From Rhodobacteraceae bacterium UBA1943 (GTDB taxonomy: Bacteria; Pseudomonadota; Alphaproteobacteria; Rhodobacterales; Rhodobacteraceae): 64,000 nucleotides of DNA. The notes under the pieces are model-generated. The model was given only the letters and a program-made list of their open reading frames with translations. It was not told the origin of the DNA and ran no database searches. Below are positions 16,931-25,051 of this stretch, piece by piece; the first letter of the stretch is position 1, and each line of letters opens with the position of its first letter. The position numbers and the translations under genes were made by a program. The stretch spans positions 1 through 64,000 of the forward strand of contig DDEX01000035.1 in NCBI GenBank assembly GCA_002336845.1, given 5' to 3'.

Positions 16931-16946
16931 GTAACTATATGGTTAC
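16931..16946. promoter_or_regulatory. Palindromic operator candidate, site 1 (GTAAC-N6-GTTAC)
   Basis: GTAACTATATGGTTAC, perfect 5-base arms around six bases, 14 bases upstream of the acyl-CoA dehydrogenase ATG. It is one of six related sites in the island at 16.9-34.3 kb, and the TetR protein encoded at 32537 is the natural candidate to bind them. Position and repetition are seen; binding is inference. Confidence 0.75.
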
Positions 16947-17023
16947 ATAATGGGGTGCTGTTCGCCGGTCAAGCGATTCCTCCGATCATTTCCCTTGCCA
17001 GACTCAGGGGCGGCTGACAGTAA

Positions 17024-17039
17024 TGCACTATATGGTTAC
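17024..17039. promoter_or_regulatory. Palindromic operator candidate, site 2 (degenerate left arm)
   Basis: TGCACTATATGGTTAC shares 13 of 16 bases with site 1 and lies 93 bases from it, again 14 bases before a start codon (the aldo/keto reductase at 17054). The left arm TGCAC recurs in site 5 (32386), so the variation is not random. The two sites could serve the divergent operons together. Confidence 0.68.
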
Positions 17040-17053
17040 TTATGGGGGGATGA

Positions 17054-18070
17054 ATGCTACCGACCGATCTTCGCACCTTTGGCCGCTCGGGACTGAAAGT
17101 CACCACTTTTGCCTTTGGCACCGCGCCGGTCGGCAACCTGTTCCGGCCAATTGACGACGCAACGTCCGACGCCATGTTCCAGACCTCCTGGGATGCTGGG
17201 ATCCGGTTCTACGACACAGCACCCATGTACGGCCACGGGCTGGCCGAACTGCGCACCAGCGAGAACCTTCGCTGGAAGCGGCGCGACGATTTTGTGCTGT
17301 CGTCAAAGGTCGGGCGGCGGCTGGTTCCGGCAAGGCGAGAGACGATCGATTTCACGCCCTGGACTCAGGGTGCCCCGTTCAAGATGGAGTTCGACTACAC
17401 CTACGATGGCACGATGCGCGCCTTCGAGGACAGTCTGCAGCGACTGGCGCTGGAGCGGATGGACATCGTCTTCATTCATGACATTGATGTTTTCACCCGC
17501 GGCAAGGACCAGCCCGAGGTTTTCAAGCAGGCGATGGACGGCTGCTACAAGGCGCTGGAGCGGCTGCGGAACGAAAAGGTGGTCACGGCCATCGGCGTGG
17601 GGGTCAACGAATGGGAGGTCTGCCACGAGGCGCTGAAGCAGCGTGATTTCGACTGCTTCCTGCTGGCGGGCCGCTACACCCTCTTGGAACAGGAGGCGCT
17701 GGATGCGTTCCTGCCGCTTTGTGAACAGCGCGGCGCGGCAGTGCTGGTTGGGGGCGGGTTCAACTCTGGCATTCTGGCGACAGGCGCGAAGCCCGGTGCG
17801 AAGTACAACTACGCCCCGGCGTCGGCCAGTATCATGGACAAGGTGGCGAAGATCGAAGCCGTCTGCGCCGAATATGGCGTTTCCCTTCCGGCGGCGGCGT
17901 TGCAGTTCGTCGTGGCCCACCCCGCCGTGCCGTCCTTCTGTGCTGGCACGCGGACGGTCGAGCAACTGAAGCAGAACCTTGCCTGGTTCAGCCAGCCGAT
18001 TCCGGTTGAATTCTGGGCGGCGCTGAAATCCAGGGGCCTTCTGCGAGAGGATGCTCCGGTGCCGGTATGA
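17054..18070 (+). CDS. Aldo/keto reductase, D-threo-aldose 1-dehydrogenase / pyridoxal 4-dehydrogenase-like
   Basis: A 338-residue aldo-keto reductase of the subgroup containing D-threo-aldose (L-fucose) 1-dehydrogenase and pyridoxal 4-dehydrogenase. Catalytic tetrad regions are visible: FYDTAPMYGHGLAE (Asp, Tyr), VLSSKVGRRL (Lys) and VFIHDID (His). The substrate is probably a sugar or aromatic aldehyde with NAD(P). The ATG at 17054 follows a G-rich GGGGGGA site; a nearby ATG at 17050 is out of frame. It overlaps the MaoC gene by four bases and is preceded by operator candidate 2. Confidence 0.92.
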   Translation: MLPTDLRTFGRSGLKVTTFAFGTAPVGNLFRPIDDATSDAMFQTSWDAGIRFYDTAPMYGHGLAELRTSENLRWKRRDDFVLSSKVGRRLVPARRETIDFTPWTQGAPFKMEFDYTYDGTMRAFEDSLQRLALERMDIVFIHDIDVFTRGKDQPEVFKQAMDGCYKALERLRNEKVVTAIGVGVNEWEVCHEALKQRDFDCFLLAGRYTLLEQEALDAFLPLCEQRGAAVLVGGGFNSGILATGAKPGAKYNYAPASASIMDKVAKIEAVCAEYGVSLPAAALQFVVAHPAVPSFCAGTRTVEQLKQNLAWFSQPIPVEFWAALKSRGLLREDAPVPV

Positions 18071-18519
18071 CCGGCCGGCTCCTGCCGGCTGGACTGCATG
18101 GCCATGCCAGCCTGAAGGCCGGTGACCGGATCGACACGGTCTCGACCCGGGTCACCGCCGAAACGATTGACCGCTTTGCAGACTTGTCCGGCGATCGCTT
18201 CGCCCTGCATATGGATGATGCGGCGGCACATGCGCTTGGCTTTCCCGCTCGCGTGGCGCACGGGCTTCTGGTTCTGTCGCTGATTGACGGGCTGAAGAAC
18301 CAGGCGCTGGCGCGGCTGGATGCGGTGGCCTCGCTGGGTTGGGACATCCGGTTCAGCGCGCCGGTGTTCGTCGATGATGAATTGCGGGCAACCTTTGCGG
18401 TGGAAACGCTTCGACCAGCCCGCGAAGGCCGTAGGATTGTGGTCTTTGCGGTAGAGGCCCGCAACCAGCGCGACGAGATCGTCCAGCAGGGCCGAACCAC
18501 ACTGATGATGCGACCCTGA
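18067..18519 (+). CDS. MaoC family dehydratase
   Basis: A 150-residue hot-dog-fold MaoC-like (R)-specific enoyl-CoA hydratase/dehydratase. The characteristic segment FADLSGDRFALHMDDAAAHALGFPARVAHGLLVLSLIDG (about 38-76) carries the catalytic Asp and His of the hydratase 2 motif. It hydrates an enoyl thioester, giving the stereochemistry opposite to crotonase-type enzymes. Together with the enoyl-CoA hydratase at 20091 it gives the island two hydratases. It is coupled to the aldo-keto reductase gene and convergent with the glycerate kinase gene, whose stop lies three bases away. Confidence 0.92.
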   Translation: MTGRLLPAGLHGHASLKAGDRIDTVSTRVTAETIDRFADLSGDRFALHMDDAAAHALGFPARVAHGLLVLSLIDGLKNQALARLDAVASLGWDIRFSAPVFVDDELRATFAVETLRPAREGRRIVVFAVEARNQRDEIVQQGRTTLMMRP

Positions 18520-18521
18520 CG

Positions 18522-19781
18522 CTAGCGCAGCAGGATCGCGCGGAAGTCGTTGACGTTGGTCCCGGTCGGTCCGGGCGCGAAAAGGTCGCCCAAGGCAGAA
18601 AAGGCGCTGTAGGCGTCGTTGCCCGAGAGGAAGGCCGCCGGGTCGTGTCCCAGCGCCCGTAAACGGGTGGCGGTGGTGCCGGTCGCGAAGGCCCCTGCGT
18701 TGTCCTCGGACCCGTCGATGCCATCGGTATCGGCGGCAAGAGCGGCGAAGGGCAGGCCCTCGGCGGCGAGAGCGGTCGCCAACAGAAATTCGCTGTTGCG
18801 TCCACCCCTGCCCTTGGCGCGCAGGGTCACGGTGGTTTCCCCGCCCGAAAGCAACACCACGGGGCGGGTGAAGGGCCGGGCGCGCAGAATAACCTCGCGT
18901 GCGATGGCGGCGTGGACACGGCCGACATCGCGGGCTTCACCCTCGATAGCATCGGACAGGATCACGGCGGGGACACCCTGCACCTGGGCAGCCCTGGCCG
19001 CGGCTTCCAGTGACAGGCGGGCCGATGCAATGACTTTCACCTCGTGACCGGCAAAGACGGGATCGCCAGGGTTGGGGGCCTGCCCCTGATCCCCGTCCAG
19101 CCACTGTGCCACGTTCGGGGGCAACTCGATGCGCCAGCCGGCCACCATCGCACGGGCTTCTGCACGGCTGACCGCATCTGGCACCGTGGGGCCGCTGGCC
19201 ACCTGCGCCGGATCGTCGCCCGGCACGTCCGACACGACCAGAGATACCACTTTTGCCGGATGACACGCAGCGGCCAGACGTCCGCCCTTGATACCCGACA
19301 CCTGTTTGCGGACAGCGTTCATCACCGATATCGGCGCACCCGAAGCCAGCAAAGCCCGGTTCAGCGCCGCCTCGTCGTCAAGCGTCAGGTCGCCGGGCGG
19401 ACAGGGCAGTAGCGCCGATCCGCCGCCGCAGATCAGCGCCACCACCAAATCATTCGGACCCAGACCGCGGACCGCATCGAAAAGGGCCTCCGAAGCCCGC
19501 AGGCCTGCCGCGTCCGGAACCGGATGCGCGGCCTCAAGAACCCGGATCCGCCGCGTGGCGCAGCCATAGCCGTAGCGGGTGACGACCACGCCGTCCAGCG
19601 GGCCATCCCACAGCGCCTCGAACGCCGCCGCGAGTTGCGCGGCACCCTTGCCGGCGCCGATCACCACCGTGCGCCCAGGCGGCCTGGGTGGCAGATGCGC
19701 CGCAAGGGCCATCGCCGGATCAGCCGCCTGCACGGCCGCCTCGAACAGCCCCGCCAGAAAGTTTCGGTCCTCCGGGCTCAA
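18522..19781 (-). CDS. Glycerate 2-kinase, MOFRL/DUF4147 type
   Basis: A 419-residue class II glycerate kinase made of an N-terminal DUF4147 domain and a C-terminal MOFRL domain. GAGKGAAQLAAAFEALW (about 42-58), ALICGGGSALLPCP and VVLLSGGETTVTLRAKGRGGRNSEFLL are typical, as is the end with a nucleotide-related ADTDGIDGSEDNAGA stretch. The enzyme phosphorylates D-glycerate to 2-phosphoglycerate, feeding lower glycolysis. It is the last gene of the CoA-transferase operon and overlaps the preceding small Dabb gene by four bases. A glycerate product (or a close analogue) of the pathway is therefore likely. Confidence 0.93.
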   Translation of the reverse strand: MSPEDRNFLAGLFEAAVQAADPAMALAAHLPPRPPGRTVVIGAGKGAAQLAAAFEALWDGPLDGVVVTRYGYGCATRRIRVLEAAHPVPDAAGLRASEALFDAVRGLGPNDLVVALICGGGSALLPCPPGDLTLDDEAALNRALLASGAPISVMNAVRKQVSGIKGGRLAAACHPAKVVSLVVSDVPGDDPAQVASGPTVPDAVSRAEARAMVAGWRIELPPNVAQWLDGDQGQAPNPGDPVFAGHEVKVIASARLSLEAAARAAQVQGVPAVILSDAIEGEARDVGRVHAAIAREVILRARPFTRPVVLLSGGETTVTLRAKGRGGRNSEFLLATALAAEGLPFAALAADTDGIDGSEDNAGAFATGTTATRLRALGHDPAAFLSGNDAYSAFSALGDLFAPGPTGTNVNDFRAILLR

Positions 19782-20089
19782 AGCGCGACATCCGCCACGA
19801 AGACGCCGTCGATCCCGCCTTCCAGTTCGGCAACGATGCGTGCGCCAATCGCCTTGTGTACGGGGTCGTCAAGGTAGGCGTCCCGCACCCCGGCGTCCCG
19901 GAAGTCGAACCAGAAGACATCGTTGAAGCCCCGTACCAGCGGCGTTTCGACCGAAACATTGTCGAAATGCCGGAAGTCGAGAATGCCCTCGATATGCCCT
20001 TTCAGTGCGGCGAGATCCCGGTAAAGCTCGGCCTTGGATTCCGCCGTGGTCCCGGCGCGGAAATGCAGTGCAACGATGTGGCGGATCAT
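19778..20089 (-). CDS. Dabb (stress-responsive alpha/beta barrel) domain protein
   Basis: A 103-residue single-domain ferredoxin-like Dabb protein starting MIRHIVALHFRAG. LKGHIEGILDFRHFDNVSVE and DVFWFDFRDAGVRDAYLDDPVHKAIGARI are typical of the fold. Family members include fungal polyketide cyclases, plant stress proteins and small bacterial enzymes of unknown reaction. The start was set at this methionine because it aligns with the family and follows the upstream gene's stop at 20091; an in-frame upstream start would lie inside that gene. Its place between enoyl-CoA hydratase and glycerate kinase suggests a small cyclase, isomerase or decarboxylase role in the pathway. Confidence 0.88.
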   Translation of the reverse strand: MIRHIVALHFRAGTTAESKAELYRDLAALKGHIEGILDFRHFDNVSVETPLVRGFNDVFWFDFRDAGVRDAYLDDPVHKAIGARIVAELEGGIDGVFVADVAL

Positions 20090-20090
20090 T

Positions 20091-20867
20091 TTAATCCCTT
20101 CCGAATTCGGGTTTGCGCTTGCCCCGATAGGCGGCAAGTCCTTCGGCCAGATCGGGAGAGGCGGCGGCAATGGTTCCTGCCAGCGCCTCGATCACCCGTT
20201 CGCGTTCCTCACCCTCGGCTGCGTTGATAAGCATCTTGGTCAATTCGCTGGCGCGGGGCGAGCGGGCACGAAGCCGGTCCACCACCTGTTCGGCGGTCGA
20301 AAGCCCGTCACCCTGTGGCACGACCTGATCGACGACACCGAGCGAGCATGCCTGTTCGGCGCTCAGAACCTCGCCCATCAACGCCATCCGGCGGACGATC
20401 TGCGCCCCGAAACGGCGGACGGTCCGCTGGGTGCCGGACCAGCCGGGAATGATCCCGAGGCCGGTTTCAGGCAGACCGATCTTCACATGCGCTTCGGCAA
20501 TCCGCAGATCGGCGCAGGCTGCCAGTTCCAGCCCGCCACCCAGGCAATGGCCGTTCAGGACAGCAATCACCGGAGCGTTCAACCTGGTCAGCGCGTCAAA
20601 GGCGAGGTGGCCATCCCGCAGCCAGCGGCGCCCGAATTCGTCGGGCGAAAGTGCAGACCAACTTGTAATATCCCCGCCAGCGCAAAATGACTTGCCGCCT
20701 TCCCCGGTCAGGATCACGGCAAAGACATGCGCGCGTTCGATCTGGCGGCAGAGAGAAAGCAGCGCGTCAACCATGTCAGCGTCCAGCGCGTTCTGCTTTT
20801 CCGCCCTGCGGATTGTCAGGCGCGCCACGCCATCGGAAATGGCCAAGTCAAGCCTGGGGTCCGTCAC
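20091..20867 (-). CDS. Enoyl-CoA hydratase/isomerase (crotonase family)
   Basis: A 258-residue crotonase-fold protein. The oxyanion-hole segments are GEGGKSFCAGGDI (about 55-67) and LNGHCLGGGLELAACADLRIA (about 104-124); the LPETGLGIIPGWSGTQR stretch carries the glutamate used by many hydratases. Normal length. Its stop is followed at once by the Dabb gene and its start overlaps the CoA-transferase stop by four bases. It probably hydrates the enoyl-CoA made by the dehydrogenase encoded at 15774. Lyase or isomerase activity is also possible in this family. Confidence 0.93.
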   Translation of the reverse strand: MTDPRLDLAISDGVARLTIRRAEKQNALDADMVDALLSLCRQIERAHVFAVILTGEGGKSFCAGGDITSWSALSPDEFGRRWLRDGHLAFDALTRLNAPVIAVLNGHCLGGGLELAACADLRIAEAHVKIGLPETGLGIIPGWSGTQRTVRRFGAQIVRRMALMGEVLSAEQACSLGVVDQVVPQGDGLSTAEQVVDRLRARSPRASELTKMLINAAEGEERERVIEALAGTIAAASPDLAEGLAAYRGKRKPEFGRD

Positions 20868-22435
20868 AGCGCAAGGCCCATGGGGCCGGGCTGGAACAGC
20901 CGCGTATCCATCAGTTTCAAGTCGCTGGCAACGGCCAGTGGCGTTGCGGCCTGGTCCAGCACGTCGCGCTTCAGGTCCAGGCCGGGGGCGATTTCGGTAA
21001 CCATCAGGCCGTCTTCGACAAGCCGCATCACGCAGCGTTCGGTGACGTAGGTGATGTCCTGCCCCTGCATCCGCGCCCGCTTGCCCGAAAAGCTGACCTG
21101 ATCGACCTTGGCTACGATCTTGGCGATCTTGCCTTCCTTGTCGATCATCAATCGCTCGTCTTCAAGGCGCATCTTCGCCCCGGCGTTGAAGTTGCCCGAG
21201 AAAACGATCTTGCGCGCGCGCGCGGTGATATCGACAAATCCTCCGGCCCCGGCGGTGCGGTGTGGGGTGGCTGACAAACGGCTGACGTTGACCGAGCCTT
21301 CGGCGTCGATTTCCAGGAACGACAACAGCGAACAGTCGAAGCCCCCGGCCTGAAAGTAGATGAACTGGTGTGGAGAGGCGACAAAGGCCTCGGCGTTCGA
21401 GGCGCAGCCGAACTTGAAATCCAGCAAGGGAACGCCACCGACCGGTCCCTGTTCGATGACCCAGGTGACCTTGCCGTGATGGCCTTCCTCGATCAGGATG
21501 CGGGGCACATTGGCCGAGATGCCGAAGCCGATGTTCACCGCCCAACCGGCTTGCATCTCCATAGCGACGCGACGGGCGATGACCTTTCCTACATTGAATT
21601 CGGCCATGCGGAAGGTATGGAGAGGGCGGAACAACTCGCCCGAGATGGCCGGGTCATAGGCGGTCGCGGTGGTCTGCAACTGGTCCGGTGCCTCGACGAT
21701 CACATCTACGAGGATGCCGGGAACACGGACATCATGTGGACGGAACGTACCCGTCGCCGCGATGCGCTTGACCTGGGCGATGACGATACCACCGGAATTG
21801 CGGGCCGAAAGGGCCATCTCCATCGCGCCAAGCGTGGCGCCTTCATGTTCAAAGGTAAGGTTGCCGTTCTCGTCCGACGTTGTGGCGCGGATGATCGCGA
21901 CATCCGGGTGCAGCGCTGGAAAATGCAGCCAGGTGTCGCCGCCGAACTGGACCCGCTTTACCAGGGGCAGGGCGCGCGCGCTTGCGTTCATGGCGCAGCC
22001 TTCGTTGTCAGGATCAACGAAGGTTTCCATGCCGACCTTGGTCAGGACGCCAGGTCGTTTGGCAGCCCCCTCACGCAGCATGTCGAAGATGATGCCGGAT
22101 GGCACATTCCAGGCTGCCACGTCTTCGGCAAGGATTCGTTGCCAGATCAGCGGCGGATCTGCGTTGGTTGGACCCGAGGGGTACGATCCGCCCAGAATGC
22201 GCGTGATCATCCCCTTGTGGGCGATATGGTCAACCCCCTTGGTTCCGAACATGTCTCCTGCGGCGATCGGGTGGATCGTTGTCAGCCCGCGCGGCGCGCC
22301 TTCTTCCAGGAAACGCTGCCCCAGCGCCTTGAGCACAGCGTCAGGGCAAAGCAGGCCCGAGGACGCGTTTACCGCAACCATCGCCCCGTCCTTGACTAGG
22401 CGCGCGGCCTCGGCGGCAGACTTCACTTTGGACAC
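20864..22435 (-). CDS. Acyl-CoA:carboxylate CoA-transferase, YdiF/propionate CoA-transferase type (fused subunits)
   Basis: A 523-residue single-chain CoA-transferase with both class I subunit halves fused (COG4670). The catalytic glutamate is predicted at residue 328 in WVIEQGPVGG, close to Glu333 of E. coli YdiF; GAGGFVDITARARKIVFSGNF marks the C-terminal half. It activates a carboxylic acid with CoA from another acyl-CoA, through a glutamyl-CoA intermediate. It is the first gene of the operon CoA-transferase, hydratase, Dabb, glycerate kinase. Here it would activate the acid made by the aldehyde dehydrogenase of the island. Operator candidate 3 lies 28 bases upstream. Confidence 0.93.
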   Translation of the reverse strand: MSKVKSAAEAARLVKDGAMVAVNASSGLLCPDAVLKALGQRFLEEGAPRGLTTIHPIAAGDMFGTKGVDHIAHKGMITRILGGSYPSGPTNADPPLIWQRILAEDVAAWNVPSGIIFDMLREGAAKRPGVLTKVGMETFVDPDNEGCAMNASARALPLVKRVQFGGDTWLHFPALHPDVAIIRATTSDENGNLTFEHEGATLGAMEMALSARNSGGIVIAQVKRIAATGTFRPHDVRVPGILVDVIVEAPDQLQTTATAYDPAISGELFRPLHTFRMAEFNVGKVIARRVAMEMQAGWAVNIGFGISANVPRILIEEGHHGKVTWVIEQGPVGGVPLLDFKFGCASNAEAFVASPHQFIYFQAGGFDCSLLSFLEIDAEGSVNVSRLSATPHRTAGAGGFVDITARARKIVFSGNFNAGAKMRLEDERLMIDKEGKIAKIVAKVDQVSFSGKRARMQGQDITYVTERCVMRLVEDGLMVTEIAPGLDLKRDVLDQAATPLAVASDLKLMDTRLFQPGPMGLAL

Positions 22436-22463
22436 AGGCAGTCTCCTTCCCGGTTGGCTTTAA

Positions 22464-22479
22464 GTAACTAACCAGTTAT
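22464..22479. promoter_or_regulatory. Palindromic operator candidate, site 3
   Basis: GTAACTAACCAGTTAT: the left arm is perfect and the right arm differs in the last base. It lies between the divergent CoA-transferase and aldo/keto reductase genes, 28 and 91 bases from their starts, so one site could serve both directions. Confidence 0.7.
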
Positions 22480-22570
22480 AAAGATAGCGAAGGTCGCCAC
22501 CTAAGATCAAGCCTCAAATGTGCGGCCGCCGGATCGAGTTGCAAGGACTTGGGCAGAAGGAGCGCCACCT

Positions 22571-23389
22571 ATGAACATCACCTTCCAGAAGACACACCAG
22601 CGCGTGTTCGGGACGTTTCCCCTCCGGGGGGATGTGCTGCGCCAGGCGGTTCGCGATGCGGTCGAAGTCGGCTATCGCGCGTTCGATACCGCGCAGATGT
22701 ACCAGAACGAGGCTGACACGGGCCTTGCTTTGGCTGACTGCGGCCTATCACGCGGAGAGCTGTGCATCACCACGAAAGTTGGGATCGAGAATTTCACCAA
22801 GGCGACCTTCATGCCATCGGTCGAGCGGTCGCTGAGGGACCTGCGGGTCGATCATGTGGACATCCTTCTGCTGCACTGGCCAAACCCCGGCGGGGATATC
22901 CGGGAGTCGCTAGAACTCTTGCAACAGGCAAAGGATTGCGGCCTTGCCAGGCACATTGGGGTGTCGAACTACACTGCCGCGATGATGACCTTTGCCCGGA
23001 CGGTCGTGTCGGACCCGCTGGTGACAAACCAGGTGGAGTTCCACCCGCTGCTGGATCAGACCAAGCTTTTGAAGGCAGCGAACGACACCGGCATTCCCCT
23101 GGCTGCCTATTCCTCGGTCGCACGCGGCGAGGTGTTCAAGTATCCGCTCTTTGCCGAGATCGGCGCAGGCTATGGCAAGTCGGCAGGACAGATCGTGCTG
23201 CGCTGGATCCTGCAGAAAGGTGTGCAGGTGAACTGCATGTCAACGAAGGCAGAGAATATCCGCGCGAACTTTGACATCATGGACTTCACCCTGTCTTCGA
23301 TCGACATGGCACGGATCGACGCGATGACCGCCACGAACTATCGGATTGTCGGCAAGAACCTTGTCCCCTATGCTCCCGACTTCGACTGA
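22571..23389 (+). CDS. Aldo/keto reductase, 2,5-diketo-D-gluconate reductase-like
   Basis: A 272-residue aldo-keto reductase of the AKR5-like bacterial group. Seen are the GYRAFDTAQMYQNEADTG segment (Asp, Tyr), ITTKVGIENF (Lys), LLLHWPNPGG (His) and ARHIGVSNYTAAMM, then LRWILQKGVQVNCMSTKAENIRANFDIMDF for the NADP-binding C-terminus. Most relatives reduce 2-keto or aldehyde groups of sugars with NADPH. The start is the ATG at 22571; an in-frame upstream methionine adds 17 unrelated residues. It stands alone, divergent from the CoA-transferase operon, and is followed by a strong hairpin. Confidence 0.92.
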   Translation: MNITFQKTHQRVFGTFPLRGDVLRQAVRDAVEVGYRAFDTAQMYQNEADTGLALADCGLSRGELCITTKVGIENFTKATFMPSVERSLRDLRVDHVDILLLHWPNPGGDIRESLELLQQAKDCGLARHIGVSNYTAAMMTFARTVVSDPLVTNQVEFHPLLDQTKLLKAANDTGIPLAAYSSVARGEVFKYPLFAEIGAGYGKSAGQIVLRWILQKGVQVNCMSTKAENIRANFDIMDFTLSSIDMARIDAMTATNYRIVGKNLVPYAPDFD

Positions 23390-23398
23390 AATGAAACA

Positions 23399-23422
23399 GG
23401 GGCGGTCCTTGCGGGCCGCCCC
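23399..23422. terminator. Hairpin between convergent genes
   Basis: GGGGCGGTCC-TTGC-GGGCCGCCCC forms a ten-pair stem (one T-G pair) with a four-base loop, between the convergent aldo/keto reductase and GMC genes. There is no T-run, so intrinsic termination is likely but not proven. Confidence 0.65.
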
Positions 23423-23448
23423 AGGTCGCGCATCGGCCGGGAGGTGGC

Positions 23449-25050
23449 CTAGCGGTTGCCGCGGATCAGATCAGCGGCCCGCTCGCCGATCATGATCGAC
23501 GGCGCATTGGTGTTGGATCCGACCAGTGAGGGCATGACCGAGCTGTCACAGATGCGCAGCCCGTCAACGCCGCGGACGCGCAACTGCGGATCGACCACAG
23601 CCATGTCATCCTTACCCATACGGCAGGTGCTGACAGGGTGATACGAGGTGCGGCCGTACTGGCGGGCATAGGCCTCTAGATCGGCCTGGGTCCGCACATT
23701 TGCATCGGGAAAGCGGACTTCCTTGATGTATTTCCGCAGGGACGGCTGACTGAAAATCTCGCGGCTTATCTTGATGCCTTGTGTTGACATCCGCAGGTCA
23801 TCGGGGTCACCCAGGAAATTCGGGTCGATGATCGGCGTCGCCACCGGATCGGCGCTGCGCAAGGTGACCGATCCGCGCGCTTTGGGGCGCAGGGTGTAGC
23901 TGTTCAGCGTGATGCCGGAAGAGCCTTTGCGCACCGAAGGAACGCCCGCCTCGGCCCCCGCGCCGCAGAGGAAATGGAACTGGAGGTCAGGGCAGGGTGC
24001 CGACCCGGCGCCGCCCGAATACCAGAACGCCCCACCTTCGACCACGTTCGACGTGACGGGGCCGGAATTGAACAGGAAATACTGGGCGCCCGCCCAGGCT
24101 GCCCAAAGCGGTTTGTTGTATTTGTCCAGGCTGTCGTGGCCTTTCAACTCGGCCACGATGTCTATGCCGAAATGGTCGGTCAGGTTCTGACCGACACCCG
24201 GAAGGTCTTGGACAACAGTGATACCGTGGCTTTTCAAATGCGCGGCCGGGCCGATGCCTGACAGCATCATCAGCTTTGGGCTGCCAATGGCACCTGAGGT
24301 CACGATCACCTCGGACCCGGCGCGGACCGTGATGGGCGCGCCGCCAGTGGAATATTCGACACCGACAGCCCGACCCTTCTCGATCACCAGCCGCCGTACC
24401 AGGGCGCTGGTGATAAGGGTCAGGTTCGACCGCTTCAACGCTGGCCGAAGATAGCCAACGGCAGCCGAACAACGCCGGTTGCCGCGGATGGTGGTCTGAT
24501 AGATGCCCGCCCCTTCCTGATGTGGACCGTTGAAGTCGGGATTGTAGGGTATTCCGTATTCCTGGCAGCTTTGCACGAAGGCGCGGCTCGTCGCGTTCGG
24601 GTCGGGCAGGTTCGACACGCCCAAGGGGCCGTCGGTGCCATGCCAGTCACCGGACAGGAGTGTATTGCCCTCGGACCGCAGAAAGTACTTCCGGATATCG
24701 TTGAAGCCCCATCCCTCGGCCCCTTCCTCGACCCAGCGGTCGTAGTCAGACGGATGGCCGCGGGTAAAGATCTCGGCATTGATCGAAGAGCCGCCACCCA
24801 ACACCTTGGCCTGTGCATAGGGGATTTCCCGCATGTTGGCGTGCTTTTGCGGCGCCGTGACCAGCCCCCAGGTCAAGGGGCCGGTCGTCATCTTGGCAAA
24901 GCCCACCGGCATATGGATAAGTGGGTTCTTGTCCGTGCCTCCGGCTTCGATCAGGCAAACCTTGGCCGAGGGGTCTTCGCTGAGCCGTGCCGCCAGGACG
25001 CAGCCGGCAGAGCCACCGCCGACGATTACATAGTCGAAGCCCTGCGTCAT
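23449..25050 (-). CDS. GMC family FAD-dependent alcohol dehydrogenase/oxidase (choline dehydrogenase-like)
   Basis: A 533-residue glucose-methanol-choline oxidoreductase. The FAD motif is DYVIVGGGSAGCVLAARLSE at residues 6-25, with GGGSSINAEIFTRG of the GMC signature 1 region near 82-95 and the catalytic histidine region YHPVSTCRMG near the C-terminus, ending in NTNAPSIMIGERAADLIRG. It oxidises a primary alcohol to the aldehyde, passing electrons to quinone or oxygen. The ATG at 25050 starts directly after the aldehyde dehydrogenase stop (25052), matching the usual alcohol-to-aldehyde-to-acid pairing. An in-frame upstream start would overlap that gene by 24 codons. Confidence 0.94.
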   Translation of the reverse strand: MTQGFDYVIVGGGSAGCVLAARLSEDPSAKVCLIEAGGTDKNPLIHMPVGFAKMTTGPLTWGLVTAPQKHANMREIPYAQAKVLGGGSSINAEIFTRGHPSDYDRWVEEGAEGWGFNDIRKYFLRSEGNTLLSGDWHGTDGPLGVSNLPDPNATSRAFVQSCQEYGIPYNPDFNGPHQEGAGIYQTTIRGNRRCSAAVGYLRPALKRSNLTLITSALVRRLVIEKGRAVGVEYSTGGAPITVRAGSEVIVTSGAIGSPKLMMLSGIGPAAHLKSHGITVVQDLPGVGQNLTDHFGIDIVAELKGHDSLDKYNKPLWAAWAGAQYFLFNSGPVTSNVVEGGAFWYSGGAGSAPCPDLQFHFLCGAGAEAGVPSVRKGSSGITLNSYTLRPKARGSVTLRSADPVATPIIDPNFLGDPDDLRMSTQGIKISREIFSQPSLRKYIKEVRFPDANVRTQADLEAYARQYGRTSYHPVSTCRMGKDDMAVVDPQLRVRGVDGLRICDSSVMPSLVGSNTNAPSIMIGERAADLIRGNR

Positions 25051-25051
25051 C

